Assembly: GCA_016195505.1 (NCBI GenBank)
Contig: JACPZN010000033.1
Span: forward strand, 1 to 9,815
DNA from: Nitrospirota bacterium
GTDB lineage: Bacteria; Nitrospirota; Nitrospiria; Nitrospirales; Nitrospiraceae
Direction: 5' to 3'
DNA length: 9,815 nt
Shown: positions 1-5,676 of the stretch, in pieces
Layout of the letters: each line of letters opens with the position of its first letter
How positions within the stretch are numbered: the stretch's first letter is position 1
Translations under genes and position numbers: made by a program
The notes under the pieces: model-generated
The model's database searches: none
Seen by the model: only the letters and a program-made list of their open reading frames with translations
What the model was told of the DNA's origin: nothing

Positions 1-452
1 CCTGCGCTCACTCCTGCCCATATCAATGCGCCGGCTGCATCGTAGAAGAGAAACAAGGTGGTTCCCATCCCAACAATCCCGGCCAGCGGCGGCGCCACAG
101 TGCTGAATCCCGGAATGAATTTCGCCACAAGCAACGCGCGCGGGCCATGGCGATAAAAAAGGTTTTCGGTACTCCTCACGCAAGAGTCCGGTTCGAGGGA
201 CATGCGGCAGAGGAAGCCGAGCACCTTTCCGCCCTTGATCCGCCCGAGGTAGTACCAAGCCGTGTCCGGAGGTAGGGAGGCGACGACAGGAATCAGAAGG
301 GCGGCCGACAGGCTCATCTTTCCGGAACCCACTAACGCGCCGGCGGCAATCAACAAGGGGATGGCGGGTATCGGCAGACCCACCTGCTCGATGAAGACGA
401 CCCAAAAAACGACCGAGGCACCATGATCAACAAGAAACTGCAAGGCGTTCAT
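1..452 (-). CDS. DedA/VTT-domain inner-membrane protein (3' end beyond window)
   Basis: This is the N-terminal 150 residues of a DedA-family (VTT/SNARE-associated domain) polytopic inner-membrane protein. DedA proteins are linked to lipid-carrier flipping, membrane potential and envelope homeostasis. Visible features are a hydrophobic start, EQVGLPIP (residues 22-29), a long hydrophobic stretch (30-61), D63 followed by WYYLGR (66-71), a Cys-containing CRMSLEPDSC segment (82-91), and KFIPGFSTVAPPLAG (111-125), which is the re-entrant-loop signature with the key Pro-Gly. The reading continues to the window edge without a stop. The ATG at 452 is the first start after an in-frame TGA 18 bases upstream; the Shine-Dalgarno is weak. 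The CRMSLEPDSC-type subfamily is, as I recall it, sometimes fused to a C-terminal rhodanese domain, but that part lies outside the window. The gene is divergent from the small membrane protein at 643. Family call is secure; substrate unknown. Confidence 0.88.
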   Translation of the reverse strand, partial: MNALQFLVDHGASVVFWVVFIEQVGLPIPAIPLLIAAGALVGSGKMSLSAALLIPVVASLPPDTAWYYLGRIKGGKVLGFLCRMSLEPDSCVRSTENLFYRHGPRALLVAKFIPGFSTVAPPLAGIVGMGTTLFLFYDAAGALIWAGVSA

Positions 453-590
453 GCGGTGATCCCGTTCAGGTCATGCGCTCTTCATGTCACCTTCGCGAAG
501 ACAATGGCGGCGAATGGAAGGGTCAGCCGGGAATTCCTGTACCACCTACCATGTTCGTCCTCAGCTCGCAAGGTGACGTGCGCGTAAACC

Positions 591-619
591 TTGACACCTC
601 CCCACGGACGGCCTAGCTT
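591..619 (+). promoter_or_regulatory. Sigma-70-type promoter for the 643-984 gene
   Basis: A perfect -35 hexamer TTGACA (591-596) is followed by 17 bases and TAGCTT (614-619), a 3/6 match to the -10 consensus that keeps the first TA and last T. Transcription would start near 626, giving a leader of about 17 bases that holds the GGAGGTG ribosome site at 631-637. Placement just ahead of a start codon strengthens the call. Confidence 0.6.
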
Positions 620-642
620 GGCGGCACAATGGAGGTGCCGCG

Positions 643-984
643 ATGTCGGACGAAACGAACAACCAGGCCGTTGTAGTGACAGACATCCGTATGCCGTTCT
701 TCTCGATGGTCATTTTCATGGTGAAGTGGGCCATCGCTGCAATTCCAGCCTTCTTTATCCTCACGGTATTCGGTGTTTTGACATGGGCAATGCTCAGTGG
801 GCTTCTCCTCTCTTTGACCATAGGCAAAAACACAGACTCGATTCGCACCATGGGCACCGAAACACCGTCTTCTGTACCAATTTCTACGGAGCCAAAATCA
901 CCCCCAACCGCTGAATCCGCATACTTTCCTAAGCTCATCGTGGCGGGAATCATGGTCGAGCCCTCGACGCGTGGTGGCAAGTAA
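643..984 (+). CDS. Small hypothetical membrane protein, 113 aa
   Basis: Function not recognised. The protein has a short polar N-terminus (1-16), then an almost unbroken hydrophobic region from about residue 17 to 60, interrupted by K28 and P35, which could form two membrane passes or one long hairpin. After that comes a polar, Ser/Thr/Pro-rich tail (62-113) ending in a basic TRGGK. The stretch PFFSMVIFMVKWAIAAIP (18-35) looks like a conserved membrane motif rather than random hydrophobicity, but I cannot name a family. The start is well supported: GGAGGTG lies 5 bases before ATG 643 and a TTGACA promoter lies just upstream. It is transcribed alone and is divergent from the DedA gene. Several longer overlapping reading frames exist here, one of 180 codons on the minus strand, but none has comparable start signals or protein-like composition. 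Confidence 0.72.
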   Translation: MSDETNNQAVVVTDIRMPFFSMVIFMVKWAIAAIPAFFILTVFGVLTWAMLSGLLLSLTIGKNTDSIRTMGTETPSSVPISTEPKSPPTAESAYFPKLIVAGIMVEPSTRGGK

Positions 985-1029
985 AGGAGAGCTACGGCCT
1001 CGCCTTGCGGTTTGATCGTTCGCTCTCCT
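985..1029. repeat. 8-bp inverted repeat directly after the 643-984 stop
   Basis: AGGAGAGC (985-992) is matched by GCTCTCCT (1022-1029) with 29 bases between, and an inner ACG/CGT pairing (994-996 with 1017-1019) could extend the stem. It starts at the first base after the TAA. No T-run follows, so it may be a 3' processing or stability hairpin rather than an intrinsic terminator, or part of the leader of the ORF at 1056. Confidence 0.35.
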
Positions 1030-1055
1030 AGAATGGGCCTCCCTGCGAGGCTGCC

Positions 1056-1208
1056 ATGCCCGTCGCACTTCGCCCCTACCGTCGCTTTGTGCTGCTGGTC
1101 CACCCTTCGGGTGCTTGTGCACTGATAACACTCCTCTTACTGAGCGTTGGACCCGTGTATGCGGAGTGGGAGGTGCTGAAAATAGTACCCGTTTCGATTC
1201 ACCGGTGA
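1056..1208 (+). pseudogene. 50-codon remnant: signal peptide plus about 14 residues of an exported protein
   Basis: The ORF encodes a basic start (R6, R9, R10), a hydrophobic core around residues 11-34 and a signal-peptidase-like site PVYA before EWEVLK, then stops after only 14 mature residues (stop 1206-1208). GAGG at 1047-1050, 5 bases before the ATG, supports translation. A signal peptide followed at once by an EW start is what I associate with surface-adhesin-E-like small exported proteins, which are normally well over 100 residues long. That resemblance is from memory and rests on few residues. I see no continuation in the other plus-strand frames before the next gene. It is most likely a gene that lost its 3' part. 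The alternative is a genuine very short exported peptide. Confidence 0.42.
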
Positions 1209-1211
1209 ATC
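1196..1211. repeat. Perfect 16-bp palindrome across the stop of the 1056-1208 ORF
   Basis: GATTCACCGGTGAATC reads identically on both strands and contains the TGA stop of the 50-codon ORF. With no loop it is better suited to binding a dimeric protein than to forming an RNA hairpin. The following bases (TTCTTC) are only weakly T-rich. It could be an operator, a recombination scar or chance. Confidence 0.4.
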
Positions 1212-1371
1212 TTCTTCAATCCGGTGTGCCACCGACCCTGACTTGTCTCTTCATCTTCATTGCGGTTCGATGACCCCCTCAAATTCCTGACCCTGAGCGG
1301 TATTTCTTCCGTTCCGGCAGAGTCGTGAGTCGCGTCGCCTGCCCTCATCAGAGTGGCATGGAGGTTGCGGT

Positions 1372-1422
1372 ATGCCCGTCCATACCCCACGTTGGAACGA
1401 TGGCCACAATTCTCATCATTGA
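1372..1422 (+). other. Possible 16-codon leader ORF overlapping the response regulator start
   Basis: ATG 1372 has the best ribosome site in this stretch (GGAGGT at 1360-1365, 6 bases away) and opens a 16-residue frame rich in His and Asn that stops at 1420-1422, just inside the receiver gene in another frame. Such an arrangement can couple translation of the downstream gene. It could equally be chance; the peptide resembles nothing I know. Confidence 0.25.
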
Positions 1423-1789
1423 CGACGAGAAACCGATCCGCGTGCTCCTTCGGAAGACTCTGGAGCAGGCGGGATATGATGTCATTGAGGCACGGGATGG
1501 GAAGGAAGGGATCCGGCTCTTCCGACAAACGCTCCCCGCGCTTGTGATCACGGACCTCCTCATGCCTGACCAAGATGGTATCGAGCTCATCATGGCCGTG
1601 CGTCGTGATGCGCCAACCGCACGGATTATTGCGTTCAGCGGCGGCGCAGGGGGACTCGACTGTCTTGAGTCAGCCAAGCTGCTTGGGGCGCATCGCACGA
1701 TGCGGAAGCCCGTCGCGATGGCGGAGGTGCTCCAGGCCGTGCAGGAGGGGTTGCGCAGAGGATCGTCAGCCAATGGGAGCAGCCCATAG
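1400..1789 (+). CDS. Stand-alone receiver-domain response regulator (CheY-like), 129 aa
   Basis: The whole protein is one receiver domain. It opens with MATILIIDDE, giving the acidic pair D8/D9. The phospho-acceptor is D52 in TDLLMPDQDG, the conserved Ser is S80 in FSGG (after IIA), and the conserved Lys is K103 in RKP. No output domain follows, only a short Ser/Gly-rich tail, so it presumably acts by protein contact or in a phosphorelay. No histidine kinase is visible in the window, so it is probably an orphan. The frame stays open up to 1325, but the fold begins at M1 encoded at 1400, and the 25 codons before it look unlike protein. The ribosome site at 1400 is weak (GGAA at 1394-1397). A strong GGAGGT at 1360-1365 instead serves a 16-codon ORF at 1372-1422 that ends inside this gene. 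It lies just upstream of two PilZ genes. Confidence 0.9.
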   Translation: MATILIIDDEKPIRVLLRKTLEQAGYDVIEARDGKEGIRLFRQTLPALVITDLLMPDQDGIELIMAVRRDAPTARIIAFSGGAGGLDCLESAKLLGAHRTMRKPVAMAEVLQAVQEGLRRGSSANGSSP

Positions 1790-1903
1790 GAAGCGGGGTG
1801 ACCAGCATAGGCACAACGCGCACTCGCTATGGAACTATTCTGCTCGGCCTCTGAGTGGGGCCGGAAGCCCGCAGGGTGCGATGCGGCAAGTTTCAAGAAC
1901 AGG

Positions 1904-1931
1904 TTGACAACAATTGGCTAGGCTTTACAAT
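1904..1931 (+). promoter_or_regulatory. Strong sigma-70-type promoter for the first PilZ gene
   Basis: TTGACA (1904-1909) and TACAAT (1926-1931) are separated by 16 bases and match 6/6 and 5/6 of consensus. Transcription would begin near 1938, which excludes the upstream TTG at 1914 as a start and fixes ATG 1965, which has AGGAAGG at 1951-1957, as the start of the gene. Confidence 0.75.
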
Positions 1932-1964
1932 TTTGCTTACGGGGACAGCGAGGAAGGCTTGCTC

Positions 1965-2285
1965 ATGGAACATCAACTCGAGCACCGCAGACACCCGCGT
2001 TATCCTGTCCGATACAAAAGCATCTTTTCGAGTGACGGTACGCAGATAGAGGACGGTTTCGTGCTCGATCTTGCCCTTGGTGGGTGTCGCATTACAAGCG
2101 AACGGCTCCCTCCTCCGGGTACCCGTCTGGAACTTCATATTCGGCCCGATCATCACGCCCCTGTGTATGTTCCCTGGGCAGTGGTCAAGTGGACAGAGAA
2201 CGTCACCTTCGGCGTCGACTTCGGCGAGTTACCTGAACTCGATGCGTCAACGCTGAAGCGGCTGCTGTGCTTGTTGCCCACGTGA
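1965..2285 (+). CDS. Single-domain PilZ protein (c-di-GMP receptor), 106 aa
   Basis: PilZ domains bind cyclic di-GMP and change conformation to control motility, exopolysaccharide or other outputs. The N-terminal arginine motif is RRHPR (residues 8-12) and the second motif is DLALGG (35-40), fitting the [D/N]x[S/A]xxG pattern with Ala in the middle. The remainder (VPWAVVKW, FGVDFGEL) fits the beta-barrel strands that close a PilZ fold. Both binding motifs are intact, so c-di-GMP binding is likely. The protein is essentially the bare domain with no membrane segment or partner domain, so it should act by contacting another protein in the cytoplasm. It has its own strong promoter and a good ribosome site and lies about 180 bases after the receiver gene. 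A second, divergent PilZ gene follows, so this may be an old duplication. Confidence 0.87.
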   Translation: MEHQLEHRRHPRYPVRYKSIFSSDGTQIEDGFVLDLALGGCRITSERLPPPGTRLELHIRPDHHAPVYVPWAVVKWTENVTFGVDFGELPELDASTLKRLLCLLPT

Positions 2286-2316
2286 AGGCAGGATGGTGCA
2301 TGGAATCCTCGCAGCA

Positions 2317-2329
2317 CGGCACTGTGCCG
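2317..2329. repeat. 13-bp dyad between the two PilZ genes
   Basis: CGGCAC and GTGCCG flank a single T, a near-perfect dyad in the 151-base gap between the PilZ genes. No T-run follows, so it is not an evident terminator. It could be a protein-binding site; no clear promoter hexamers were found in this gap. Confidence 0.25.
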
Positions 2330-2436
2330 GAGGCCATGACGTGCGCAGCCAGTCCACGTGAGCTGCTCCCTCCACTCGGCTGATGCGCTGTGGCTTCGCA
2401 CCTCATTTTGCCTGTCTTTATGGGGGAACTCTGGAG

Positions 2437-2769
2437 ATGCACGAACGACGGCAGTTCCCACGGTTTGTGGTTCAGTTCCCAATTACCCTGTTCCAGGAAG
2501 GCATCATGCTGGGCGACGGCGTCAGCGATGACCTCTCAGCGGGCGGCTGTGCCGCGGAGAGCCAGGCGGTCGTGGGAAAAGGCGACTATGTCACGCTGCG
2601 CCTCTATCTGCCTGATCACCCGGACCCGACCACACCCGTGATGGTCGACCTCGCAGCAGTCCGCTGGACCAACCAACAGAAGGTTGGCCTGGAATTCATC
2701 ACCATGCCGAGTGGGGATCAACAGCGCCTTCGCCGGTATGTCGAGACTCTTCACATACATTGCCCCTGA
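2437..2769 (+). CDS. Second single-domain PilZ protein (c-di-GMP receptor), 110 aa
   Basis: The arginine motif is RRQFPR (residues 4-9) and the second motif is the canonical DLSAGG (32-37); the fold ends with AVRWTNQQKVGLEF. Both halves of the c-di-GMP site are intact. It is a bare cytoplasmic domain like its neighbour at 1965-2285, but the two share little beyond the motifs and general plan, so they probably have different partners. The chosen ATG 2437 places the arginine motif at residues 4-9, as usual for this family. GGGGG (2422-2426) and GGAG (2433-2436) precede it, the latter very close. An in-frame ATG at 2383 would add 18 residues that do not look like part of a PilZ domain. No clear promoter is visible, so it may be co-transcribed with the first PilZ gene. 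The thermonuclease-like fragment begins almost immediately downstream. Confidence 0.88.
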   Translation: MHERRQFPRFVVQFPITLFQEGIMLGDGVSDDLSAGGCAAESQAVVGKGDYVTLRLYLPDHPDPTTPVMVDLAAVRWTNQQKVGLEFITMPSGDQQRLRRYVETLHIHCP

Positions 2770-2780
2770 AGGTCGCCTAG

Positions 2781-2999
2781 ACTGAGCCCGAGACCGGGCG
2801 CACCCTTGCTGATGTGCTGCTACCGGATGGCACCAACGTTAATCACGCGCTAGTCAAAGGCGGCTGGTGCTGGTGGTATCAGAAGTATGCCCCAGGAGAT
2901 ATGGTATTTGAAGGGTTGGAAAAGAAAGCACGAGAGACGCGAAAGGGGTTCTGGGCAGATTCGCAGCCGGTGCCGCTGTCGGAGTGGCGACGGAGATAA
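2781..2999 (+). pseudogene. 5'-truncated thermonuclease-like (SNase family) gene
   Basis: The frame encodes the C-terminal end of a micrococcal-nuclease-like protein: TGRTLADVLLPDGTNVN, then LVKGGWCWWYQKYAP, an EGLEKKARETRKGFW helix region and a PVPLSEW tail. In this family these correspond to the DRYGRTLG strand, the "LVxxGxAWxY" segment, the "LExxARxxxxGLW" helix and the "PIPPWEWRK" end. Everything before that, including the first catalytic Arg/Asp/Glu region and the secretion signal, is missing: an in-frame TAG lies at 2778-2780 and the PilZ stop is just before it. The only internal start is a GTG at 2814 without a good ribosome site, giving 61 residues that could not make a complete OB-fold. 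It is best read as a remnant cut off when it became joined to the PilZ region. The remaining protein sequence is well preserved, suggesting a fairly recent event. Confidence 0.75.
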
Positions 3000-3072
3000 G
3001 TGTTAGACCGGCGGTCGCGATTGGCAAGCGATCAGGCCACCAACGCAACTGCGTGTAATTCAAAGCGCAGCG

Positions 3073-3087
3073 CGTCGTTAAACGACG
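3073..3087. repeat. 15-bp palindrome with 7-bp arms
   Basis: CGTCGTT and AACGACG flank a single A. This is symmetrical enough for a dimeric regulator site. It is preceded by a second small inverted repeat (CTGCG/CGCAG, 3049-3070). It lies more than 300 bases before the FKBP start, so a link to that gene is uncertain. Confidence 0.35.
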
Positions 3088-3323
3088 GTAAGAACGCCCC
3101 CTCTCCGCCGTTCATGCCAGCTTGATATGAGAGCACGTACCCGATGCCATCGGCTTAATCGGTCGTCAACACCCCAGCCAACTGAACTACATCGCACCTC
3201 ACTTGCAAATGGCCTTGAAAGCCCACACAGCATTTTCCACTGCAGAATATATAACCACGGCTGCGCAGGATCTCCGGTCTTCCTTCTGCCACAACTCAGT
3301 TACCGCCCCCAATCAGAATTCTG

Positions 3324-3352
3324 TTGTGGGATCTAAGACGGTATCGTATCTT
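3324..3352 (+). promoter_or_regulatory. Candidate promoter for the FKBP gene
   Basis: TTGTGG (3324-3329) and TATCTT (3347-3352) are 17 bases apart, matching 3/6 and 4/6 of the sigma-70 consensus. Transcription would start near 3359, giving a leader of about 45 bases. Position is good but the match is modest. Confidence 0.35.
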
Positions 3353-3404
3353 ACATCCAACACCTTCACGGTCTGGTTCACTTCATCATAAGAAAGGATC
3401 ATCG

Positions 3405-4082
3405 ATGCGCACGATCATGCTCTACCTCGGGATTTTGTTCCTCCTGACCGCAACTCCAGTTCTGTCGGCCTCCCAGGAGCCGGCGAATGACGATCAGAAG
3501 ACTCTATATGCACTCGGATTGGCCATCAGTCAGTCGCTCGGACCCTTTACCCTGAGCGAAGCGGAGCTCGACATGGTCAAAAACGGCATGACCGACGGAG
3601 TCCTGAAACGTCCACAAAAAGTCGACCTTCAAACGTTTGGGCCAAGAATTCAACAACTCCAACAAGCCCGATCCGCAGTCGTCGCCGAGAGCGAGAAAAA
3701 AGCCGGAGCAGCGTTCCTTACAAAGGCCGCTTCCGAGAAGGGGGCAACAAAGACCGAATCAGGCATCGTCATCACAACCTTAAAGCCTGGATCGGGGGCT
3801 GCACCCAAAACTACCGATACTGTAAAGGTCCATTATCATGGCACCTTGATCGATGGGACCGTATTTGACAGTTCCGTGAAACGTGGAGAGCCCGCCACAT
3901 TTCCGCTCGGACAGGTCATCAAGTGTTGGACCGAAGGGGTCCAACAAATCAAGGTCGGCGGCAAGAGCCGGCTGGTGTGCCCATCAAATTTGGCCTACGG
4001 CGAGCGTGGATCACCACCGGTAATTAAGCCGGGGGCCACTTTGGTTTTTGAAGTGGAACTATTGGAAATCGTCACAAAGTAG
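3405..4082 (+). CDS. Periplasmic FKBP-type peptidyl-prolyl cis-trans isomerase (FkpA/Mip-like), 225 aa
   Basis: It catalyses cis-trans isomerisation of X-Pro bonds and probably acts as a folding chaperone in the periplasm. A signal peptide (1-22, ending LSA before SQE) precedes an alpha-helical N-terminal domain (about 30-112) of the kind that dimerises Mip/FkpA proteins. A complete FKBP domain follows (about 120-223). Active-site equivalents visible are Y144 in VHYHG, F154-D155, V171-I172, W175, Y198 in LAYG and F215. Two cysteines, C174 (IKCW) and C192 (LVCPS), lie in the catalytic domain and could form a disulfide after export. The start at 3405 has AGGA at 3395-3398, 6 bases away; the open frame upstream is not protein-like. 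The gene is probably monocistronic, with a hairpin terminator 10 bases after its stop. Overall length and domain order are normal for the family. Confidence 0.92.
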   Translation: MRTIMLYLGILFLLTATPVLSASQEPANDDQKTLYALGLAISQSLGPFTLSEAELDMVKNGMTDGVLKRPQKVDLQTFGPRIQQLQQARSAVVAESEKKAGAAFLTKAASEKGATKTESGIVITTLKPGSGAAPKTTDTVKVHYHGTLIDGTVFDSSVKRGEPATFPLGQVIKCWTEGVQQIKVGGKSRLVCPSNLAYGERGSPPVIKPGATLVFEVELLEIVTK

Positions 4083-4091
4083 ATTTCTCCC

Positions 4092-4130
4092 TTGCCGCCT
4101 CTTCCCTGAGGAGGTGGCAATTCTACTCTT
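4092..4130 (+). terminator. Rho-independent terminator of the FKBP gene
   Basis: TTGCCGCCTC (4092-4101) pairs with GAGGTGGCAA (4111-4120) over 10 base pairs, including one G-U, with a 9-base loop. The T-rich run TTCTACTCTTT follows. The hairpin starts 10 bases after the FKBP stop codon. Confidence 0.75.
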
Positions 4131-4212
4131 TCGTCAGTCCTTGTTTCGCTCCATGAGCTCCATCAACTATTTCTGCCTGGGTGGACGCGAACGCGAGGGG
4201 AACAATTTCAAC

Positions 4213-4236
4213 CGCATCGCTCAGCTCACTGATGCG
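4213..4236. repeat. 6-bp inverted repeat upstream of the MFS gene
   Basis: CGCATC (4213-4218) and GATGCG (4231-4236) lie 12 bases apart, about 80 bases before the transporter start. It is a possible operator or leader hairpin. I saw no convincing promoter hexamers in the 180 bases between the FKBP terminator and the transporter. Confidence 0.2.
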
Positions 4237-4313
4237 ATCAATGGCATTCAATCACCTTCCTCGCCAAAGCCCGCAGAAAAACCGACTATGATGCACCTTC
4301 AGTCGGAGCAACC

Positions 4314-5633
4314 TTGAGCGAGATGAATTCCCCAGCTCGCCAACCCGCGTCGGCTGTCACTCGCGTGCGCTGGCTGATCCTCGGGCTCCTCTTTGCGATC
4401 AGCGTCGTCACCTATATTGACCGTGTGAACATCTCGGTGACGGCGCGCCAGATGATGCCAGCACTCGGCCTCACTGATCAACAAATGGGACTTGTCTTTT
4501 CCGCGTTCATCATCGGCTATGCGCTGTTTCAAATTCCTGGTGGATGGCTCGGCGACCGGTGGGGCACGCGTATCGTTCTCACAATCGCTCTACTCTGGTG
4601 GTCCTGCTTTACAGCGCTGACGGCCATGGCAGCCACTTCTTCTCTGGCAGGCCCGTTGGGGATCGTCGGAGTGCTCGCCCTTGTCAGATTTCTCCTTGGC
4701 ATCGGCGAAGCGGTGGCGCTACCGAACTTTAATCGCGCCGTCACCGACTGGCTCCCAGCCCACGAGCGAGGGCTTGGCATCGGCGTCGCCATCGGCGGGA
4801 TCGGATTGGGCTCAGCAGTGACTCCACCCATGACGGCCTGGATTATGGTGAACTATGGGTGGCAGACAGCATTCTATCTTTCGGCCGCACTTGGGATCGG
4901 GTTAGCGGCAGTCTGGTGGCTCTTGGCGCGCGATCGCCCTGCCGACCATCCCTGGGTCCATCAGCAGAGCACTGCCGCCTCGATAGGAGACACCTCTACC
5001 GGATCGCCTTCAATCCCTTGGACAGCCTTGAGAAGAACACCGACTGTCTGGTGGCTTGTGTTCAGTTACGGGTGCCTAGGCTACGTCGCCTATGTGTATA
5101 TGTCATGGTTCTATTTGTACCTTGTGAATGTCAGGGGATTTGGAATCCTGCGTGGCGGATTCTTCGCCGCCGCCCCATTCCTCGCCATTCTTGTGTCGTG
5201 CCCTCTCGGTGGCTGGGCCACCGATCGGCTGGCATTGCACCGCGGAATCACCCAAGGACGAAAGCTTGTCGGCATGACAGGCATGGCACTGGCGGCCGGC
5301 TCGATCGCTCTCGGCGCATTGGTAGAGTCGCCCTATCTCGCCATTGCCAGCTTGTCGTTGGGAGCCGGCTGGCTCTATGTCACGGTCGGTGCCTACTGGT
5401 CCTCGACGAGCGATCTGTCCAAGCCACATGCCGGCAGCCTCTCAGGCCTCATAAACATGGGTGCGAATATCGGCGGTGCAATCTCTCCGACTCTCACGCC
5501 ATGGATCGCGCAGCAGTGGGGCTGGCCCGCCTCGCTCGGTACCGCAGCCTCGATTGCACTGATCGGGGGAATCATGTGGATCTGGATTGACCCTGGCAAG
5601 GGACTCGCCGAGCCCGTGACGCGTGACGCGTGA
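4314..5633 (+). CDS. MFS transporter, anion:cation symporter (ACS)-type, 439 aa
   Basis: This is a 12-helix major facilitator superfamily permease of the inner membrane. The N-terminal TYIDRVNISV motif in helix 1, GYALFQIPGGWLGDRWG (loop 2-3 signature GxLaDrxG), RFLLGIGEAVALPNFNRAV (helix 4) and the central loop segment RDRPADHPWV are typical of the ACS family, which moves organic acids such as sugar acids, tartrate or phthalate with H+ or Na+. The substrate cannot be read from sequence. Length and helix count are normal. Start choice: TTG 4314 has GGAG at 4305-4308 with a 5-base gap; ATG 4323, three codons in, has only a weak GAG. The transporter fold is unaffected either way. The last codons fall in a tandem heptamer repeat (GTGACGC three times) that contains the stop, so the C-terminus is prone to frame change. 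No catabolic genes lie next to it. Confidence 0.88.
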   Translation: MSEMNSPARQPASAVTRVRWLILGLLFAISVVTYIDRVNISVTARQMMPALGLTDQQMGLVFSAFIIGYALFQIPGGWLGDRWGTRIVLTIALLWWSCFTALTAMAATSSLAGPLGIVGVLALVRFLLGIGEAVALPNFNRAVTDWLPAHERGLGIGVAIGGIGLGSAVTPPMTAWIMVNYGWQTAFYLSAALGIGLAAVWWLLARDRPADHPWVHQQSTAASIGDTSTGSPSIPWTALRRTPTVWWLVFSYGCLGYVAYVYMSWFYLYLVNVRGFGILRGGFFAAAPFLAILVSCPLGGWATDRLALHRGITQGRKLVGMTGMALAAGSIALGALVESPYLAIASLSLGAGWLYVTVGAYWSSTSDLSKPHAGSLSGLINMGANIGGAISPTLTPWIAQQWGWPASLGTAASIALIGGIMWIWIDPGKGLAEPVTRDA

Positions 5634-5636
5634 CGC
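5616..5636. repeat. Three tandem copies of GTGACGC across the MFS stop codon
   Basis: Exact copies lie at 5616-5622, 5623-5629 and 5630-5636. The unit length is not a multiple of three, so gain or loss of a copy would change the end of the transporter. An array of the complementary core with the same 7-base period lies at 5677-5695. Confidence 0.8.
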
Positions 5637-5676
5637 AACCAATCCAGCAACCTACGCTCACAATCCTTCTTCCCTG

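Larger units (their letters stand above)
3000..3404. other. 405-base region without a convincing gene
   Basis: Several short dyads cluster at the left end: GACCG/CGGTC around 3006-3016, CTGCG (3049-3053) with CGCAG (3066-3070), and CGTCGTT-A-AACGACG (3073-3087). On the minus strand a 40-codon open stretch (3154 down to a TGA at 3034-3032) reads protein-like (GMNGGEGAFLPSFNDALRFE), but it is bounded by a stop at its 5' end and I do not recognise it; it could be another gene remnant. The right end contains the weak promoter candidate for the FKBP gene. No tRNA-like cloverleaf was found. Confidence 0.5.

Noticed and set aside
561..1103. 180-codon open frame on the minus strand
   Set aside because: It overlaps the small membrane protein, which has a promoter and ideal ribosome site; the minus-strand product has low-complexity, non-protein-like composition and no recognisable motif.
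1773..1787. ATGGG/CCCAT hairpin at the end of the receiver gene as a terminator
   Set aside because: Stem of only 5 bp, inside the coding end, and no following T-run.
1348..1896. 182-codon open frame on the minus strand over the receiver gene
   Set aside because: The plus strand encodes an unmistakable receiver domain here; the reverse frame is its shadow and is Ser/Arg/Pro-rich.
3002..3083. GTTAGAC and GTTAAAC, which fit the integron attC core GTTRRRY
   Set aside because: No correctly oriented RYYYAAC partner at the right distance and no cassette-like gene; the heptamers are short enough to occur by chance.
3000..3404. Possible tRNA or structured RNA in the gene-free stretch
   Set aside because: No cloverleaf, no TTCGA-type T-loop sequence and no long paired stem could be found on either strand.
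4859..5590. 243-codon open frame on the plus strand inside the transporter gene
   Set aside because: It is a frame-shifted reading of the MFS transporter, very rich in Arg/Cys/His, with no domain.
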